A DNA stretch of 41,653 nucleotides from Algoriphagus alkaliphilus (GTDB lineage Bacteria > Bacteroidota > Bacteroidia > Cytophagales > Cyclobacteriaceae): assembly GCF_900103735.1 (NCBI RefSeq), contig NZ_FMXE01000040.1, positions 1-41,653 of the forward strand. Direction: 5' to 3'. The stretch's first letter is position 1; each line of letters begins with the position of its first letter. The position numbers and the translations under genes are program-made. This document shows positions 1 through 8,056 of this stretch, piece by piece. The notes beneath the pieces were generated by a model, which ran no database searches, was not told the DNA's origin, and saw only the letters and a program-made list of their open reading frames with translations.

Positions 1-8
1 ACTGATAA

Positions 9-40
9 TGCCTGGATAAAGTTGACACATTTTGTTGGTG
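9..40 (+). repeat. Left terminal inverted repeat of the IS3 element
   Basis: Starts TGCCTGGATAAAGTTGACAC. It pairs imperfectly with the right end at 1369-1400; the shared blocks are TGCCTG and GTTG-CACATT. Confidence 0.75.
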
Positions 41-57
41 TTAAAAACCAAATCAAA

Positions 58-444
58 ATGAAAATGACATTTCATTTAAAACCCCAGCGAATCTTCAGTG
101 AAGATTTACGTAAGCAAATTGTTGGACAGATAGAGCGAGGTGAGTTTACCGTTACCCAAGCCATGCGTGAGTATGGTATCGGAGGTAAACAAACTGTGTA
201 TAATTGGCTTTACCGTTATTCTCGTACCTTGAAAAAGGGAACCCGAATGGTTATGGAAAAAGACAGTCAGAGTAAGACGGCTCAAGAGCTTAGAAACCGC
301 ATTAAAGAACTGGAAGCGGCCTTGGGGCGCAAATCTTTAGAGGCAGATTTGTATCGGATCATAGTTGAACAGGCCTCCGATGAATACGGTGTTGATCTAA
401 AAAAAAATTTTGGAGAACATGCATCAGAATCGGATCGGAAATGA
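58..444 (+). CDS. IS3-family transposase OrfA (helix-turn-helix protein)
   Basis: About 128 residues from the ATG at 58; an in-frame TTG at 22 lies inside the terminal repeat and is an unlikely start. The N-terminal half has the transposase helix-turn-helix pattern (EFTVTQAMREYGI then KQTVYNWLYRYS). The C-terminal part is heptad-like (ELRNRIKELEAALGRKSLEADLYR) and matches the leucine zipper of IS3 OrfA proteins. In the family, OrfA binds the element ends and its N-terminus is carried into the OrfAB fusion transposase. The stop overlaps the orfB ATG as ATGA (441-444), and an A9 run at 399-407 gives a probable frameshift site. Confidence 0.9.
   Translation: MKMTFHLKPQRIFSEDLRKQIVGQIERGEFTVTQAMREYGIGGKQTVYNWLYRYSRTLKKGTRMVMEKDSQSKTAQELRNRIKELEAALGRKSLEADLYRIIVEQASDEYGVDLKKNFGEHASESDRK
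399..407 (+). promoter_or_regulatory. Probable programmed -1 frameshift slippery site (A9 run) joining OrfA to OrfB
   Basis: Nine consecutive A residues are read in the OrfA frame as AAA AAA after CTA. The -1 frame is open from 396 (the last stop is the TGA at 393) and continues without a stop into orfB. Slippage here would fuse OrfA to OrfB, which is how IS3 elements normally make their transposase. No downstream stimulatory structure was evaluated. Confidence 0.65.
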
Positions 445-1379
445 AACATCAATATTTATTCAGTGTCAAACAGGCCTGTGAATTATTGGGTTTCAGTCGG
501 CAGGCTTATTACAAGGCTTTGGTGGACAAACCAGAGCTAAGTGATCATGTTACTCAACTGGCAAATTCAGAACTTTGCAAAGCACGGACTCGCTGCCCTA
601 GCCTGGGGTGCAGATCGATGTATGAGGATTTTGGTCATTTATTACCCATCGGTCGTGACAAAAGTATCGAGTTGTTTATGGATATGGGCTACCGGGTAAG
701 ATATCCCAAACGATATGGAAGGGCTACCCAGTCAGGGACCAGAGAATTCCCGAATCTGCTGGTAGAGAAAAATGTAAACGGCCTCAATCAAGTGTGGGAA
801 GCGGATATGGCACATTATCTCTATGGAGACACCAAGCTTTACACCATTTACATCACCGACGTGTACAGTCAGGAAATCGTTGGTTTTGGAGCTTATTCGA
901 CCAATCTAGCCATCAACTATGCTGAAGTGATGGACCAGGCCATACGCGAAGCCAAGTCTAAGGGACTGAGTTTGCAGGGATTGATTCATCATAGTGATGG
1001 AGGAAAGCAGTATGAAAGTGTGCTGTATAAAATGCTTTGCAACCGTCATGCTATCAAACAAAGCATGTGCATGTATTCCTATGAAAACCCATACGCAGAA
1101 AAGACAAACGACCTGATAAACAACGGCTATCTAAACATCTGGAGGCCCAAATCACTCAAGGAGCTGAGAGCCTGCCAGCTCAAAGCAGTTAAAGATCATA
1201 ATGAAAGAAGGCCAAAGAAAGCTCTAAAAAAACTATCCCCAGTCCAGTTCAGAAACCAAATCCTGAATGACCGAGGTAATTCCAAAACCTACAACTTAGA
1301 GCTAAAACCGCGAATACCAGAACAACCAAGAAAAAGAATTGAAATCAAACCCCTAATTTTAACTGACACAAGACAATAA
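441..1379 (+). CDS. IS3-family transposase OrfB (DDE integrase catalytic domain)
   Basis: 312 residues with an rve-type integrase core. Acidic residues fit the DDE triad: D122 in WEADMAHYL, D186 in IHHSDGGKQY, and E220 in ENPYAEKTND. The last spacing is two residues shorter than the classic DD35E, with the deletion just before the ENPYAE block. An N-terminal HTH_21-like part precedes it (SVKQACELLGFSRQAYYKAL). The protein cuts and joins the element ends. It probably works as an OrfAB fusion made by frameshifting near 399-407; the ATG at 441 may only be a secondary start. The stop lies inside the right terminal repeat. Confidence 0.92.
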   Translation: MKHQYLFSVKQACELLGFSRQAYYKALVDKPELSDHVTQLANSELCKARTRCPSLGCRSMYEDFGHLLPIGRDKSIELFMDMGYRVRYPKRYGRATQSGTREFPNLLVEKNVNGLNQVWEADMAHYLYGDTKLYTIYITDVYSQEIVGFGAYSTNLAINYAEVMDQAIREAKSKGLSLQGLIHHSDGGKQYESVLYKMLCNRHAIKQSMCMYSYENPYAEKTNDLINNGYLNIWRPKSLKELRACQLKAVKDHNERRPKKALKKLSPVQFRNQILNDRGNSKTYNLELKPRIPEQPRKRIEIKPLILTDTRQ

Positions 1380-1400
1380 TGTGACAACCAAAATCAGGCA
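1369..1400 (-). repeat. Right terminal inverted repeat of the IS3 element
   Basis: Read on the minus strand it starts TGCCTGATTTTGGTTGTCAC and matches the left end at 9-40 in blocks TGCCTG and GTTG-CACATT. Confidence 0.75.
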
Positions 1401-1534
1401 AGCTCAGACCAACTTCTGTCTCCTGTCTTCCGTCTTCTAACCCATCACCCAAAGTAAGGTCATCTAGTGAAATTCAAATTTGCCGATTGTCTTTGACCGT
1501 GATTTAAGTAAATTGATATGAGCCAAGAAAAAAT

Positions 1535-2380
1535 ATGAGTGAACTGACTCCTGCCCAATTAGATGCTTTGGTTTCTTTACTGGATGATCCGGATCTGGAA
1601 GTGAAAAATCTCGTCAGAGACAAAATCACATCCCTTGGTGCTGAAATCATTCCTTTTTTGGAGCAAAAATGGGAGAAAAGTTTCAATCCAGAGATTCAAA
1701 AGGAGATCGAAGAATTGGTGCATGACTTACAGTTTTCCCTGGTGAAAACCAGATTTGCGGAATGGAGAGATACCGAAGACCGGGACCTGTTGACTGGTCT
1801 TTGGATTCTCAATACGTACCAATACCCGGATTTGGAATACGAAAAGCTGAATGCGGAAATGCATCAGATCTATTTCGAAGTCTGGACCTCATTCAAAAAC
1901 GATCTTCAGCCTTACGATCAGGTCCGGATTATCAATAATGTCCTTTTCAATACCCTCAGATTTTCAGGAAATACCAAGAATTTTCATTCGCCTGGCAACA
2001 GCATGCTGTCCACTGTTTTGGATTCGAAAAAGGGAAATCCCATCACACTTTGTGCAGTGTATTTGCTTGTTGCCAAAAAACTCGGCTTGCCGATTTACGG
2101 GGTAAATTTGCCAAATCTTTTTGTTCTGATTTATAAATCAGCAGATATCACCTTTTACATCAATGCCTTTAACAAAGGCTTGACTTTCAGTAAGCAGGAT
2201 ATTTACAATTACCTGGAGCATCTCAAGATCGAACCAAAAGATTACTTCTTTGAGCCTTGTGCACATTTGGACATCGTCCTTCGGTCCCTAAGGAATCTGG
2301 GAAACGCTTTTGAAAAGCTAGGCGAAGTAAATAAAGTAGAGGAAGTCAAAGAGATGATCGCAATTCTGGAAAATCAATAA
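1535..2380 (+). CDS. SirB1-family transglutaminase-like protein
   Basis: 281 residues. The central segment STVLDSKKGNPITLCAVYLLVAKKLGLPIYGVNLPNLFVL follows the SirB1 (UPF0162) pattern of a basic loop, GNPI-L, a hydrophobic helix, then GLP--GV-LP--F. SirB1 proteins have a transglutaminase-like fold; their biochemical role is poorly defined. C193 lies close to where the nucleophile would be, but activity is not established. The N-terminal 110 residues are predicted helical and acidic. No signal peptide is visible, so it is probably cytoplasmic. The 3' end overlaps the convergent redoxin gene by 7 bases. The 155 bases upstream contain the IS end and a CTGTC-rich degenerate stretch. Confidence 0.8.
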   Translation: MSELTPAQLDALVSLLDDPDLEVKNLVRDKITSLGAEIIPFLEQKWEKSFNPEIQKEIEELVHDLQFSLVKTRFAEWRDTEDRDLLTGLWILNTYQYPDLEYEKLNAEMHQIYFEVWTSFKNDLQPYDQVRIINNVLFNTLRFSGNTKNFHSPGNSMLSTVLDSKKGNPITLCAVYLLVAKKLGLPIYGVNLPNLFVLIYKSADITFYINAFNKGLTFSKQDIYNYLEHLKIEPKDYFFEPCAHLDIVLRSLRNLGNAFEKLGEVNKVEEVKEMIAILENQ

Positions 2381-2952
2381 GAGCGGACATTACATCCCAC
2401 AGCTCTTACCTGAGCCGGAGTGGTACTCTCACCTCTCAATATCTGATTTAGGGCGCGCTCCAAGTGTCTTTCACTAACCGCTGACTCGGACTGAGGATTG
2501 TTGTCTATAGCGCCGCGGTAGGCAATTTTCAGGCCGTTTGCTCCTGGGGTAAGGACGATCACCTCGGGGATTTTTGTGATGCCAAACACTTTGGTCCATG
2601 CCTGTCCCGCATCTATGAGATAAGACATATTCAATCCGCTTTGGTCGATGTAGCTACGCAGGGGGCTTTGTTCAGCTTCCGAATTACCGACTTCGGGATT
2701 AATTAGTGCAAATCCAATCCCCTGGTTTTGGAAAGTTGTTTTGATCTCTTTAATTCGTGATTCATACAATTTCGCAAAAGGGCAGTTTAAACTGTGGAAT
2801 ATCAATACGAATCCTTTGCCACTTGTCATCGAACCGAGGGTCATGGTTTTTCCGGTGACAGCATCGACTGTGGATAGTTCGCTTAGATTTTGGGAACAAG
2901 CGTTCCAAATCAAGGCCAGAAAGAGGGTAAGTGTAAAGGCAGATTTTTTCAT
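2374..2952 (-). CDS. Redoxin/thioredoxin-fold lipoprotein
   Basis: 192 residues. The N-terminus MKKSAFTLTLFLALIWNACS is a lipoprotein signal with C19 as the likely lipidated cysteine. The rest looks like an AhpC/TSA-type thioredoxin fold: FVLIFHSLNCPFAKLYESRI carries a single cysteine (NCPFA) where thioredoxins have CxxC, and ITKIPEVIVLTP contains the cis-proline segment. The C-terminal AVGCNVRSY adds a second cysteine, seen in the redoxin subgroup whose members end in VGC-I. It is probably a periplasmic or outer-membrane-anchored thiol protein; substrate unknown. It lies 7 bases downstream of the PPTase gene, so the two are probably co-transcribed. Confidence 0.8.
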   Translation of the reverse strand: MKKSAFTLTLFLALIWNACSQNLSELSTVDAVTGKTMTLGSMTSGKGFVLIFHSLNCPFAKLYESRIKEIKTTFQNQGIGFALINPEVGNSEAEQSPLRSYIDQSGLNMSYLIDAGQAWTKVFGITKIPEVIVLTPGANGLKIAYRGAIDNNPQSESAVSERHLERALNQILRGESTTPAQVRAVGCNVRSY

Positions 2953-2959
2953 AATTTTT

Positions 2960-3589
2960 TTACCAAATCGTGTAAGTAAGAATTACATTTTCCAATCTTC
3001 TAACTTCCACGGTGTAATGATGATCTGCAAAGTCCGTTCCCCTTATTTTTCCTTTGATTTTTAAAGCATCAATTTCAAAAGGCTCTAGCAGGATGTTTTC
3101 ACGAAAAGACACTCCTCTTTTGCCCTGACATTTGAAAATGGATTCCTTGGCGGACCAAGCCATGGTATAATGAGTCGGGTCTTTTTCAAGGAAATCCACT
3201 TCTGAGGTATCGAGAAAGCGAAAACCGATTTTCAGAATTTTTTCCCGAATCAAATCCATATCAATCCCTACAGGTTGTTCCCTGTGAAATATTGCTGCAG
3301 CATACCCCGGCGTATGGGTTAGGGAAACATAGCCTTGACTATTCATGGATTGAGATTTGCCATGCTCATCTTTGAAAAAGCCGGGATAGGGAACCTTCAA
3401 AGCCTTTAATGCATCATAAATCGCAAATCGCGCAGTAGCCCATTCTTTCTTTTTTTCAGGATGGGAGATATTGGCGTAGGATAGTTTTTCGCGGAAACTT
3501 AAGAAATCCAGTGTTTGGCTTGTCTGCCCTTCGATAATCTTCACCGCAAGGGCAGATGAAGAATCAATTTTTTCTATTTTTGTTTGCAT
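2960..3589 (-). CDS. 4'-phosphopantetheinyl transferase superfamily protein
   Basis: 209 residues from the ATG at 3589. A longer frame reaching 3622 would overlap the divergent WD40 gene, so the inner start is preferred. The magnesium and CoA-binding signatures are visible: VGIDMDLI with D110 and D112, and WSAKESIFKCQG with E149 and the conserved K. The size and the single pair of motifs fit Sfp-type enzymes, which move phosphopantetheine from CoA to a serine of carrier proteins. No carrier protein or synthase is nearby, so its target could be the fatty-acid ACP or a secondary-metabolite carrier elsewhere. It is first of a two-gene unit with the redoxin lipoprotein. Confidence 0.88.
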   Translation of the reverse strand: MQTKIEKIDSSSALAVKIIEGQTSQTLDFLSFREKLSYANISHPEKKKEWATARFAIYDALKALKVPYPGFFKDEHGKSQSMNSQGYVSLTHTPGYAAAIFHREQPVGIDMDLIREKILKIGFRFLDTSEVDFLEKDPTHYTMAWSAKESIFKCQGKRGVSFRENILLEPFEIDALKIKGKIRGTDFADHHYTVEVRRLENVILTYTIW

Positions 3590-3625
3590 AGGCCAAAAGG
3601 GCTCCGCTGAGTGACTGTCCAATAT

Positions 3626-4546
3626 ATGTTAAAAATCCAAGTAAATAAATTGCATACCCTGACCGGACACAACGATTGCGTCTATGCGCTTACCGAGGGG
3701 AGCGATCCGAGATTTTTTTATACCGGAGCCGGTGACGGGATGGTGGTAGAATGGGATCTAGACCTACCCAAAGACGGAAAACTTATTGCCAAACTGCCCC
3801 ATTCCATTTATGCCTTGGAAGTCGATCGTGAGCGGAATTTGCTGATAGTAGGGCATAATTTTGAAGGGATTCATGTGATCGATTTAAATGAAAACAAAGA
3901 GATATGGAGCCTCAAGCTTACCGACCAAGCCATATTTGATATCAAAGTTTTTGGAAACGAGATTTTTGTTGGCACAGGAGATGGATTGCTGATTGTGGTG
4001 GATATCGAGGAGCGAAGTTTTAAAAAACACATCAAGCTGAGTTCAAAAAGTATCCGGGTGATGTCAATAGCGCCTGTAAAAAGGCAATTGGCTATTGGAT
4101 TGAGTGACCATTCTATAAAAATCCTGGATTTGGCCAATAATTTCCAGCCAATAGCCAATCTTGTAGGGCACACCAATTCTGTCTTTGCGCTCAGCTATTC
4201 ACCGGATGAGGAAAATCTAGTCTCAGGAGGAAGAGATGCACACATGAAATTTTGGAATTCGGATAATTATACCCTTTCTGAAAATATCGTGGCACATATG
4301 TATGCCATTAATTATTTATCTTTCAAAGAAGACGGAAAGTTTCTGGTGACCTGCTCCATGGATAAATCCATCAAAGTATGGGACGCGGAAAATTATAAAC
4401 TGATGAAGGTCATTGACAAAGCGCGAAACGCAGGTCATGGTACCTCAATAAACAAAGTGATTTGGAGTACTTATTCTGGTCAGGTCATTTCGATATCTGA
4501 CGACCGTACCATTTCTATTTGGCAAATTGAAGCTGAAAATCTATGA
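3626..4546 (+). CDS. WD40-repeat protein (beta-propeller), coupled to a DivIVA-domain gene
   Basis: 306 residues from the ATG at 3626; the GTG at 3611 is an alternative. Several WD-type blades are visible: LTGHNDCVYALTEG, GAGDGMVVEWDL, LVGHTNSVFALSYSPDEENLVSGGRDAHMKFWN, LSFKEDGKFLVTCSMDKSIKVWD, and the final ISISDDRTISIWQIE. The count suggests one seven-bladed propeller with no other domain. No signal peptide, so cytoplasmic. WD40 propellers are protein-interaction platforms. The stop overlaps the start of the next gene as ATGA (4543-4546), which implies translational coupling and perhaps a stoichiometric partnership with the DivIVA-domain protein. Confidence 0.9.
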   Translation: MLKIQVNKLHTLTGHNDCVYALTEGSDPRFFYTGAGDGMVVEWDLDLPKDGKLIAKLPHSIYALEVDRERNLLIVGHNFEGIHVIDLNENKEIWSLKLTDQAIFDIKVFGNEIFVGTGDGLLIVVDIEERSFKKHIKLSSKSIRVMSIAPVKRQLAIGLSDHSIKILDLANNFQPIANLVGHTNSVFALSYSPDEENLVSGGRDAHMKFWNSDNYTLSENIVAHMYAINYLSFKEDGKFLVTCSMDKSIKVWDAENYKLMKVIDKARNAGHGTSINKVIWSTYSGQVISISDDRTISIWQIEAENL

Positions 4547-5610
4547 AGATATCCCCAACTGCCATTCGGCAAAAAGCATTTGAAACGGCCTTCAGAGGCT
4601 ATGAGAAAAAGGAAGTTTCCTTGTTTCTGGAAGAGATGAGTGTGATCATGGAGCAGATCAATCAGGAAAACCTGGATCTGCGAAGTAAATTACAGCAGGT
4701 AGAATCCGAAGCAAAACGACTCAAAGATGTGGAAGATTCACTTTTTCGAACTTTGAAAACGGCCGAAGATACCGGGGCAAGTATCATCACAGAAGCAAAT
4801 GAAGCTGCTGAATTAATCATTAATGAAGCAAATCAATTTGCCGAACAATCAACCGGTCAGGCGAATCATTACGCTGAAATGACGAAAAAAGAAGCAAATC
4901 AATACGTCGAGCGAGTGACTAAGGAAGCGGATCAATACTTCCAAAAAGCGCAAAAGCAGGCAGATGAACAAGCAAGAATTATCACCTCTGCTGCCGAAGC
5001 CAAAGCCAAAGAAACGATCAAAGAAATCCGTGATAGCATGCAGAGCTTGGTCAGAAGCTATGAAGGCCTGCTCGATCAGCGCGAAGCTTTGGTAAAGAGC
5101 CTAAAACGCCTGTCTCAGGACGCATTGAATCAAATTGATCTTTCGGATGCTCACTTTTTCCGAATTGACGGAAAAGCATATCAACGGGCAGTCGATGAAC
5201 TGAGTCGTTCCAGTCACTTCAGTGTGGCAAATATAGGGATACTGGCTACTCAAGCCGTTCCTCCTGCCAATGCGGAGTCTGAGGAGCAATTTGAAGAAGA
5301 TATGTCTACCGCAACCCTCGATGACGATACCCTCGAAACAGTAGAAGCCTTGCAGCATGAACTCGAAGAGCAGGGAGAAATCCCGATGGATGAGCCGATG
5401 GAAGATTTGGAGGAGGAGGAAAGTGAATCTGTAGTAGATGAAATACTTCCTGAGGTGGAAGATGGGGTGTCAGAGGATGAAGGGATCGAAGAACAGGAAG
5501 AAATTGAAGAAGAGATCCCCATGCCTGAAGCTCCTGAAAATGAAACTGAAGATCCCAAACCGGAGGAACTTAAGAAGTCATCCGGGTCGTTTTTTGATCA
5601 ATTTGACTGA
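4543..5610 (+). CDS. DivIVA-domain coiled-coil protein with acidic C-terminal tail
   Basis: 355 residues. The N-terminus (ISPTAIRQKAFETAFRGYEKKEVSLFLEEM) matches the DivIVA lipid-binding head, including the F-x-x-RGY loop. A long coiled coil follows (about 35-190), with quasi-repeats of the form EANQxAEQ/EANQYVER/EADQYFQK. The last 110 residues are strongly acidic (runs of E and D) and probably disordered. DivIVA proteins sense membrane curvature or poles in Gram-positive bacteria; a role in a Gram-negative Bacteroidota is not established. ATGA overlap upstream (WD40) and TGATG overlap downstream (folB) place it inside one operon. Confidence 0.88.
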   Translation: MKISPTAIRQKAFETAFRGYEKKEVSLFLEEMSVIMEQINQENLDLRSKLQQVESEAKRLKDVEDSLFRTLKTAEDTGASIITEANEAAELIINEANQFAEQSTGQANHYAEMTKKEANQYVERVTKEADQYFQKAQKQADEQARIITSAAEAKAKETIKEIRDSMQSLVRSYEGLLDQREALVKSLKRLSQDALNQIDLSDAHFFRIDGKAYQRAVDELSRSSHFSVANIGILATQAVPPANAESEEQFEEDMSTATLDDDTLETVEALQHELEEQGEIPMDEPMEDLEEEESESVVDEILPEVEDGVSEDEGIEEQEEIEEEIPMPEAPENETEDPKPEELKKSSGSFFDQFD

Positions 5611-5975
5611 TGGGAAGAGTAGCGCTGGAGGGAATAGAATTTCATGCTTACCATGGTGCCTATCCTGAAGAATCAATTTTAGGCAATCGATTTACGCTTG
5701 ATTTGGAACTTGAAACCGACTTTCGGGAAGCGATGCTTCACGATAACCTTCGGGATACGGTTGATTATGCCAAGCTGTATCAGCTTATCAAAGCGCGGAT
5801 GGATGTCAAAGTGAAGCTTCTGGAGCATTTGGGACATCGGATTGTATCAGATATTTTGGTGGCTTATCCCAAAGTGAAATCTGTCCGACTTACCCTGAAA
5901 AAACATCATCCCGCACTCGGAGGAATCGTTCAGTATTCTGCGGTGACTGTGTGTTTCCCTGAAGATTTCGCCTAA
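5610..5975 (+). CDS. folB: Dihydroneopterin aldolase
   Basis: 121 residues, the normal FolB length. It begins VALEGIEFHAYHGAYPEES, the family's G-E-F--HG---EE block, then DTVDYAKLYQLI and a C-terminal LTLKKHHPALGG with the conserved lysine. FolB converts 7,8-dihydroneopterin to 6-hydroxymethyl-dihydropterin plus glycolaldehyde in folate synthesis. The start codon shares a base with the stop of the DivIVA gene (TGATG), so it is read from the same transcript. Its place behind a DivIVA/WD40 pair may just be operon convenience. Confidence 0.93.
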   Translation: MGRVALEGIEFHAYHGAYPEESILGNRFTLDLELETDFREAMLHDNLRDTVDYAKLYQLIKARMDVKVKLLEHLGHRIVSDILVAYPKVKSVRLTLKKHHPALGGIVQYSAVTVCFPEDFA

Positions 5976-5983
5976 AATTCAAA

Positions 5984-6439
5984 ATGTATAGTAGATCGGA
6001 GTCTTCCAGAATCCGTGCGGAATTCTGGATCACATTTGGCCAATATATGAAGCCCGTCCCTAATGCCCAAGGACGTAGAATCAACTGGCCTAATTACAGA
6101 ACAGGAGTTAAGGACGTGTACTTCAGAATGAAAGCTGAACAGGAATTCGCCTCAATCGGCATCGAACTCGGGCATAAGGATGAGGAACTTCAGGAGCTGT
6201 ATTTTGAGCAATTCAAGGAGCTAAAAAGTCTCCTGAAGACCAGCATCGGTGAAGATTGGGAATGGAAACTTCATTCCAAAAATGAAGTAGGTCAAGTTGT
6301 CTCGAAGATCGAAAAAGTCATTACCGGAGTCAATGTGATGGAAGAGTACTATTGGCCGGAGATTATCTCCTTTCTCAAACCCCGGATCATCGCCTTGGAT
6401 GAGTTTTGGGATAATGTAAAACCGGCATTTGAGAACTAG
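5984..6439 (+). CDS. DUF4268 domain protein
   Basis: 151 residues. Matches DUF4268 in the order RAEFWITFGQYMKPVPNAQGRRINWPNYRTG, YFRMKAEQEFASIGIEL, and a C-terminal helix ending FWDNVKPAFE. DUF4268 also occurs as the C-terminal domain of larger restriction-like or nuclease-like proteins; this short stand-alone form has no assigned function. It starts 8 bases after folB and is the likely last gene of the WD40-DivIVA-folB operon. No signal peptide or membrane segment. Confidence 0.8.
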   Translation: MYSRSESSRIRAEFWITFGQYMKPVPNAQGRRINWPNYRTGVKDVYFRMKAEQEFASIGIELGHKDEELQELYFEQFKELKSLLKTSIGEDWEWKLHSKNEVGQVVSKIEKVITGVNVMEEYYWPEIISFLKPRIIALDEFWDNVKPAFEN

Positions 6440-6510
6440 TGATTTTTTAACCCTGATTTACAGGTTAGGATCAAAGTTGCAAATGCATATTTCGGGTTTA
6501 ACAACCATTT

Positions 6511-6939
6511 TCAGCTCTGAGGAATCCTAAAAGCCTGTCTTGCAAGTAGTTTCCACTCTCCCTTTTCTTTCACCCAAAGCATCAAAAGCCCCAGATTGAG
6601 AGTGTTTACATTTCCATTGGATGCAATTTCACCCAGTACATTGTGTCGGACTATTGCCAATTTTTTGCCCTGAAAAGTGATGGTTTGATCGGAGATATCC
6701 CATTTCTGGTAATCCGATTTTTTGGAGGCAAATACGGCTACAAATTCATCCTGAGTCTCAATCACACCGCTGGAGTGGCCGTAGCTGAGATTTTCCGAAG
6801 TCAGTTTTTTTAAGGTTTCAGCATCTTCGGCCAGCATGGCAGTTTTCAGCTTTTGCACCGCATCGTTGACTTCTTTTTCGGATTGGGAAAAAGCAAGTTG
6901 GGAGCTTAAAAGGAAAATCAGAAGTAAAGAATTCTTCAT
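6511..6939 (-). CDS. Exported NTF2-like (SnoaL/DUF4440) protein
   Basis: 142 residues from the ATG at 6939; a further start at 6981 would add 14 residues before a good signal peptide and is less likely. The signal is MKNSLLLIFLLSSQLAFSQS. The mature part (VNDAVQKLKTAMLAEDAETLKKLTSENLSYGHSSG...WVKEKGEWKLLARQAFRIP) follows the cone-shaped NTF2-like fold of DUF4440 proteins. The family includes enzymes and small-molecule binders; substrate unknown. Probably periplasmic. It stands alone and converges on the DUF4268 gene. Confidence 0.8.
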   Translation of the reverse strand: MKNSLLLIFLLSSQLAFSQSEKEVNDAVQKLKTAMLAEDAETLKKLTSENLSYGHSSGVIETQDEFVAVFASKKSDYQKWDISDQTITFQGKKLAIVRHNVLGEIASNGNVNTLNLGLLMLWVKEKGEWKLLARQAFRIPQS

Positions 6940-7170
6940 AATTGGAGCTTTGGATTGTTGAATAGGTCTATTGAAATTCAAAGTACAAAAAAACTCCGTT
7001 CAGTTGATTCTAACTGTGGTCAATTTGAATGTTGTATGGAAATCTTTAATTCAATTCAGAATCAATGGAAGTTTGGGATGAGAGACTTTTAAAATGCTGA
7101 TTTTTTGAGCAAATTAAGGTGTCTAATTCCTCGATTAGAGGATTTTAATTTTCAATCAACCCAAAATGAC

Positions 7171-7983
7171 ATGATTTCACCTGCACAAATCGAATCCTAT
7201 CATCGGGATGGGTTCTTGATCCTGCCGCAACTTTTCTCCAGTGAAGAAATAGCACTGCTCTATTCCGTTGCCACAGATGATAGCGTGACTTCAAATTCTT
7301 TTGACCTCAATGACCAGGAAGGGAAAAAGACCAAGTTGACGCTATGGTTCACGGCAGGTGATGATTCCTTCGGGCTGATGTCCCGATGCCAGCGAATGAT
7401 CGAATCGGTTCAGCAGCTCTTGGGCCCCGGGGAGGTCTGCCATTTTCACTCCAAAATCATGCAAAAACAACCCAAGGTCGGCGGTGCTTGGGAATGGCAT
7501 CAGGATTACGGCTATTGGTACAAAAACGGATTCCTTTATCCTGAAGCGATGATTTCAGTGATGCTGGCATTGACTGATGCCAATAAGGAGAATGGCTGCC
7601 TTCAGGTGCTGAAAGGCACGCATAAAATGCAGCGGTTTGAGCATACATTTATCGGGGAGCAGCAGGGGGCTGATCCGGATTTCGTTCAAGAAGCGGAGAA
7701 AATCTCGGAGCTTATCCAGTGTGAACTTAGGGCGGGTGATGTCCTGTTTTTTCATCCGAACATTCTCCATCGCTCTGAAGCAAATCTGTCTGAAAATGCA
7801 CGCTGGTCGGTGATCTCGGCATATAACCTTTCGCATAATAAGCCCTTTCGGGAAAAGCACAGTTCCTGTATCACTCCGGTTTCGGTAGTGAGGGATGAAG
7901 CAATTTTAGCAAGTGGGCAAAAGAAAGTTTCCGGTGCCGATTTTCTGGTCAAAGAGAAGGAAATCACGCTTAACGTAAAATAA
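7171..7983 (+). CDS. Phytanoyl-CoA dioxygenase (PhyH) family protein
   Basis: 270 residues from the ATG at 7171, which starts the family's usual first helix (ISPAQIESYHRDGFLILPQLFS); the frame is open upstream to a TTG at 7105. The Fe(II)/2-oxoglutarate ligands are present: H110 and D112 in WEWHQDYG, H200 in ILHRSEAN, and R211 in ARWSV for 2-oxoglutarate. ENGCLQVLKGTH is the conserved strand-turn. These enzymes hydroxylate small molecules; the substrate cannot be read here. It lies just before a Gfo/Idh oxidoreductase, separated by a 33-bp palindrome, so they may form a catabolic pair. Confidence 0.88.
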   Translation: MISPAQIESYHRDGFLILPQLFSSEEIALLYSVATDDSVTSNSFDLNDQEGKKTKLTLWFTAGDDSFGLMSRCQRMIESVQQLLGPGEVCHFHSKIMQKQPKVGGAWEWHQDYGYWYKNGFLYPEAMISVMLALTDANKENGCLQVLKGTHKMQRFEHTFIGEQQGADPDFVQEAEKISELIQCELRAGDVLFFHPNILHRSEANLSENARWSVISAYNLSHNKPFREKHSSCITPVSVVRDEAILASGQKKVSGADFLVKEKEITLNVK

Positions 7984-7987
7984 ATCA

Positions 7988-8020
7988 AGACCTGTCAGGT
8001 TTTCAAAACCTGACAGGTCT
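7988..8020. repeat. 33-bp perfect palindrome between PhyH and Gfo/Idh genes
   Basis: Two 16-base arms, AGACCTGTCAGGTTTT and its exact complement, separated by one C. This CCTGTCAGG palindrome type is, from general knowledge, widespread between genes in Cytophagales. As RNA it would form a strong hairpin and could act as a terminator or a transcript-stabilising element for the dioxygenase. Confidence 0.8.
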
Positions 8021-8056
8021 AAGAGGTAAAGTTTAATCTAAATAAACCCAACAATC

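Larger units (their letters stand above)
9..1400 (+). mobile_element. IS3-family insertion sequence, about 1.39 kb, apparently complete
   Basis: Two overlapping transposase frames are bracketed by imperfect terminal inverted repeats. The left end begins TGCCTG at position 9. The right end closes with CAGGCA at 1400. Aligning the ends gives TGCCTG, then GTTG-CACATT, with scattered mismatches over about 28 bases. The TG...CA termini and the orfA/orfB layout are typical of IS3. No target duplication is visible: the 8 bases before the element and the bases after 1400 do not match, so the ends may have recombined or the duplication may be lost. Both reading frames are open, so the element could be active. 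Confidence 0.88.

Noticed and set aside
1..8. Target-site duplication of the IS3 element
   Set aside because: The bases before 9 and after 1400 do not match over 3-4 bases.
5250..5558. Serine-rich frame on the minus strand
   Set aside because: It is the antisense of the acidic E/D-rich tail of the DivIVA-domain gene (GAA/GAG reading as TTC/CTC and shifted to serine codons).
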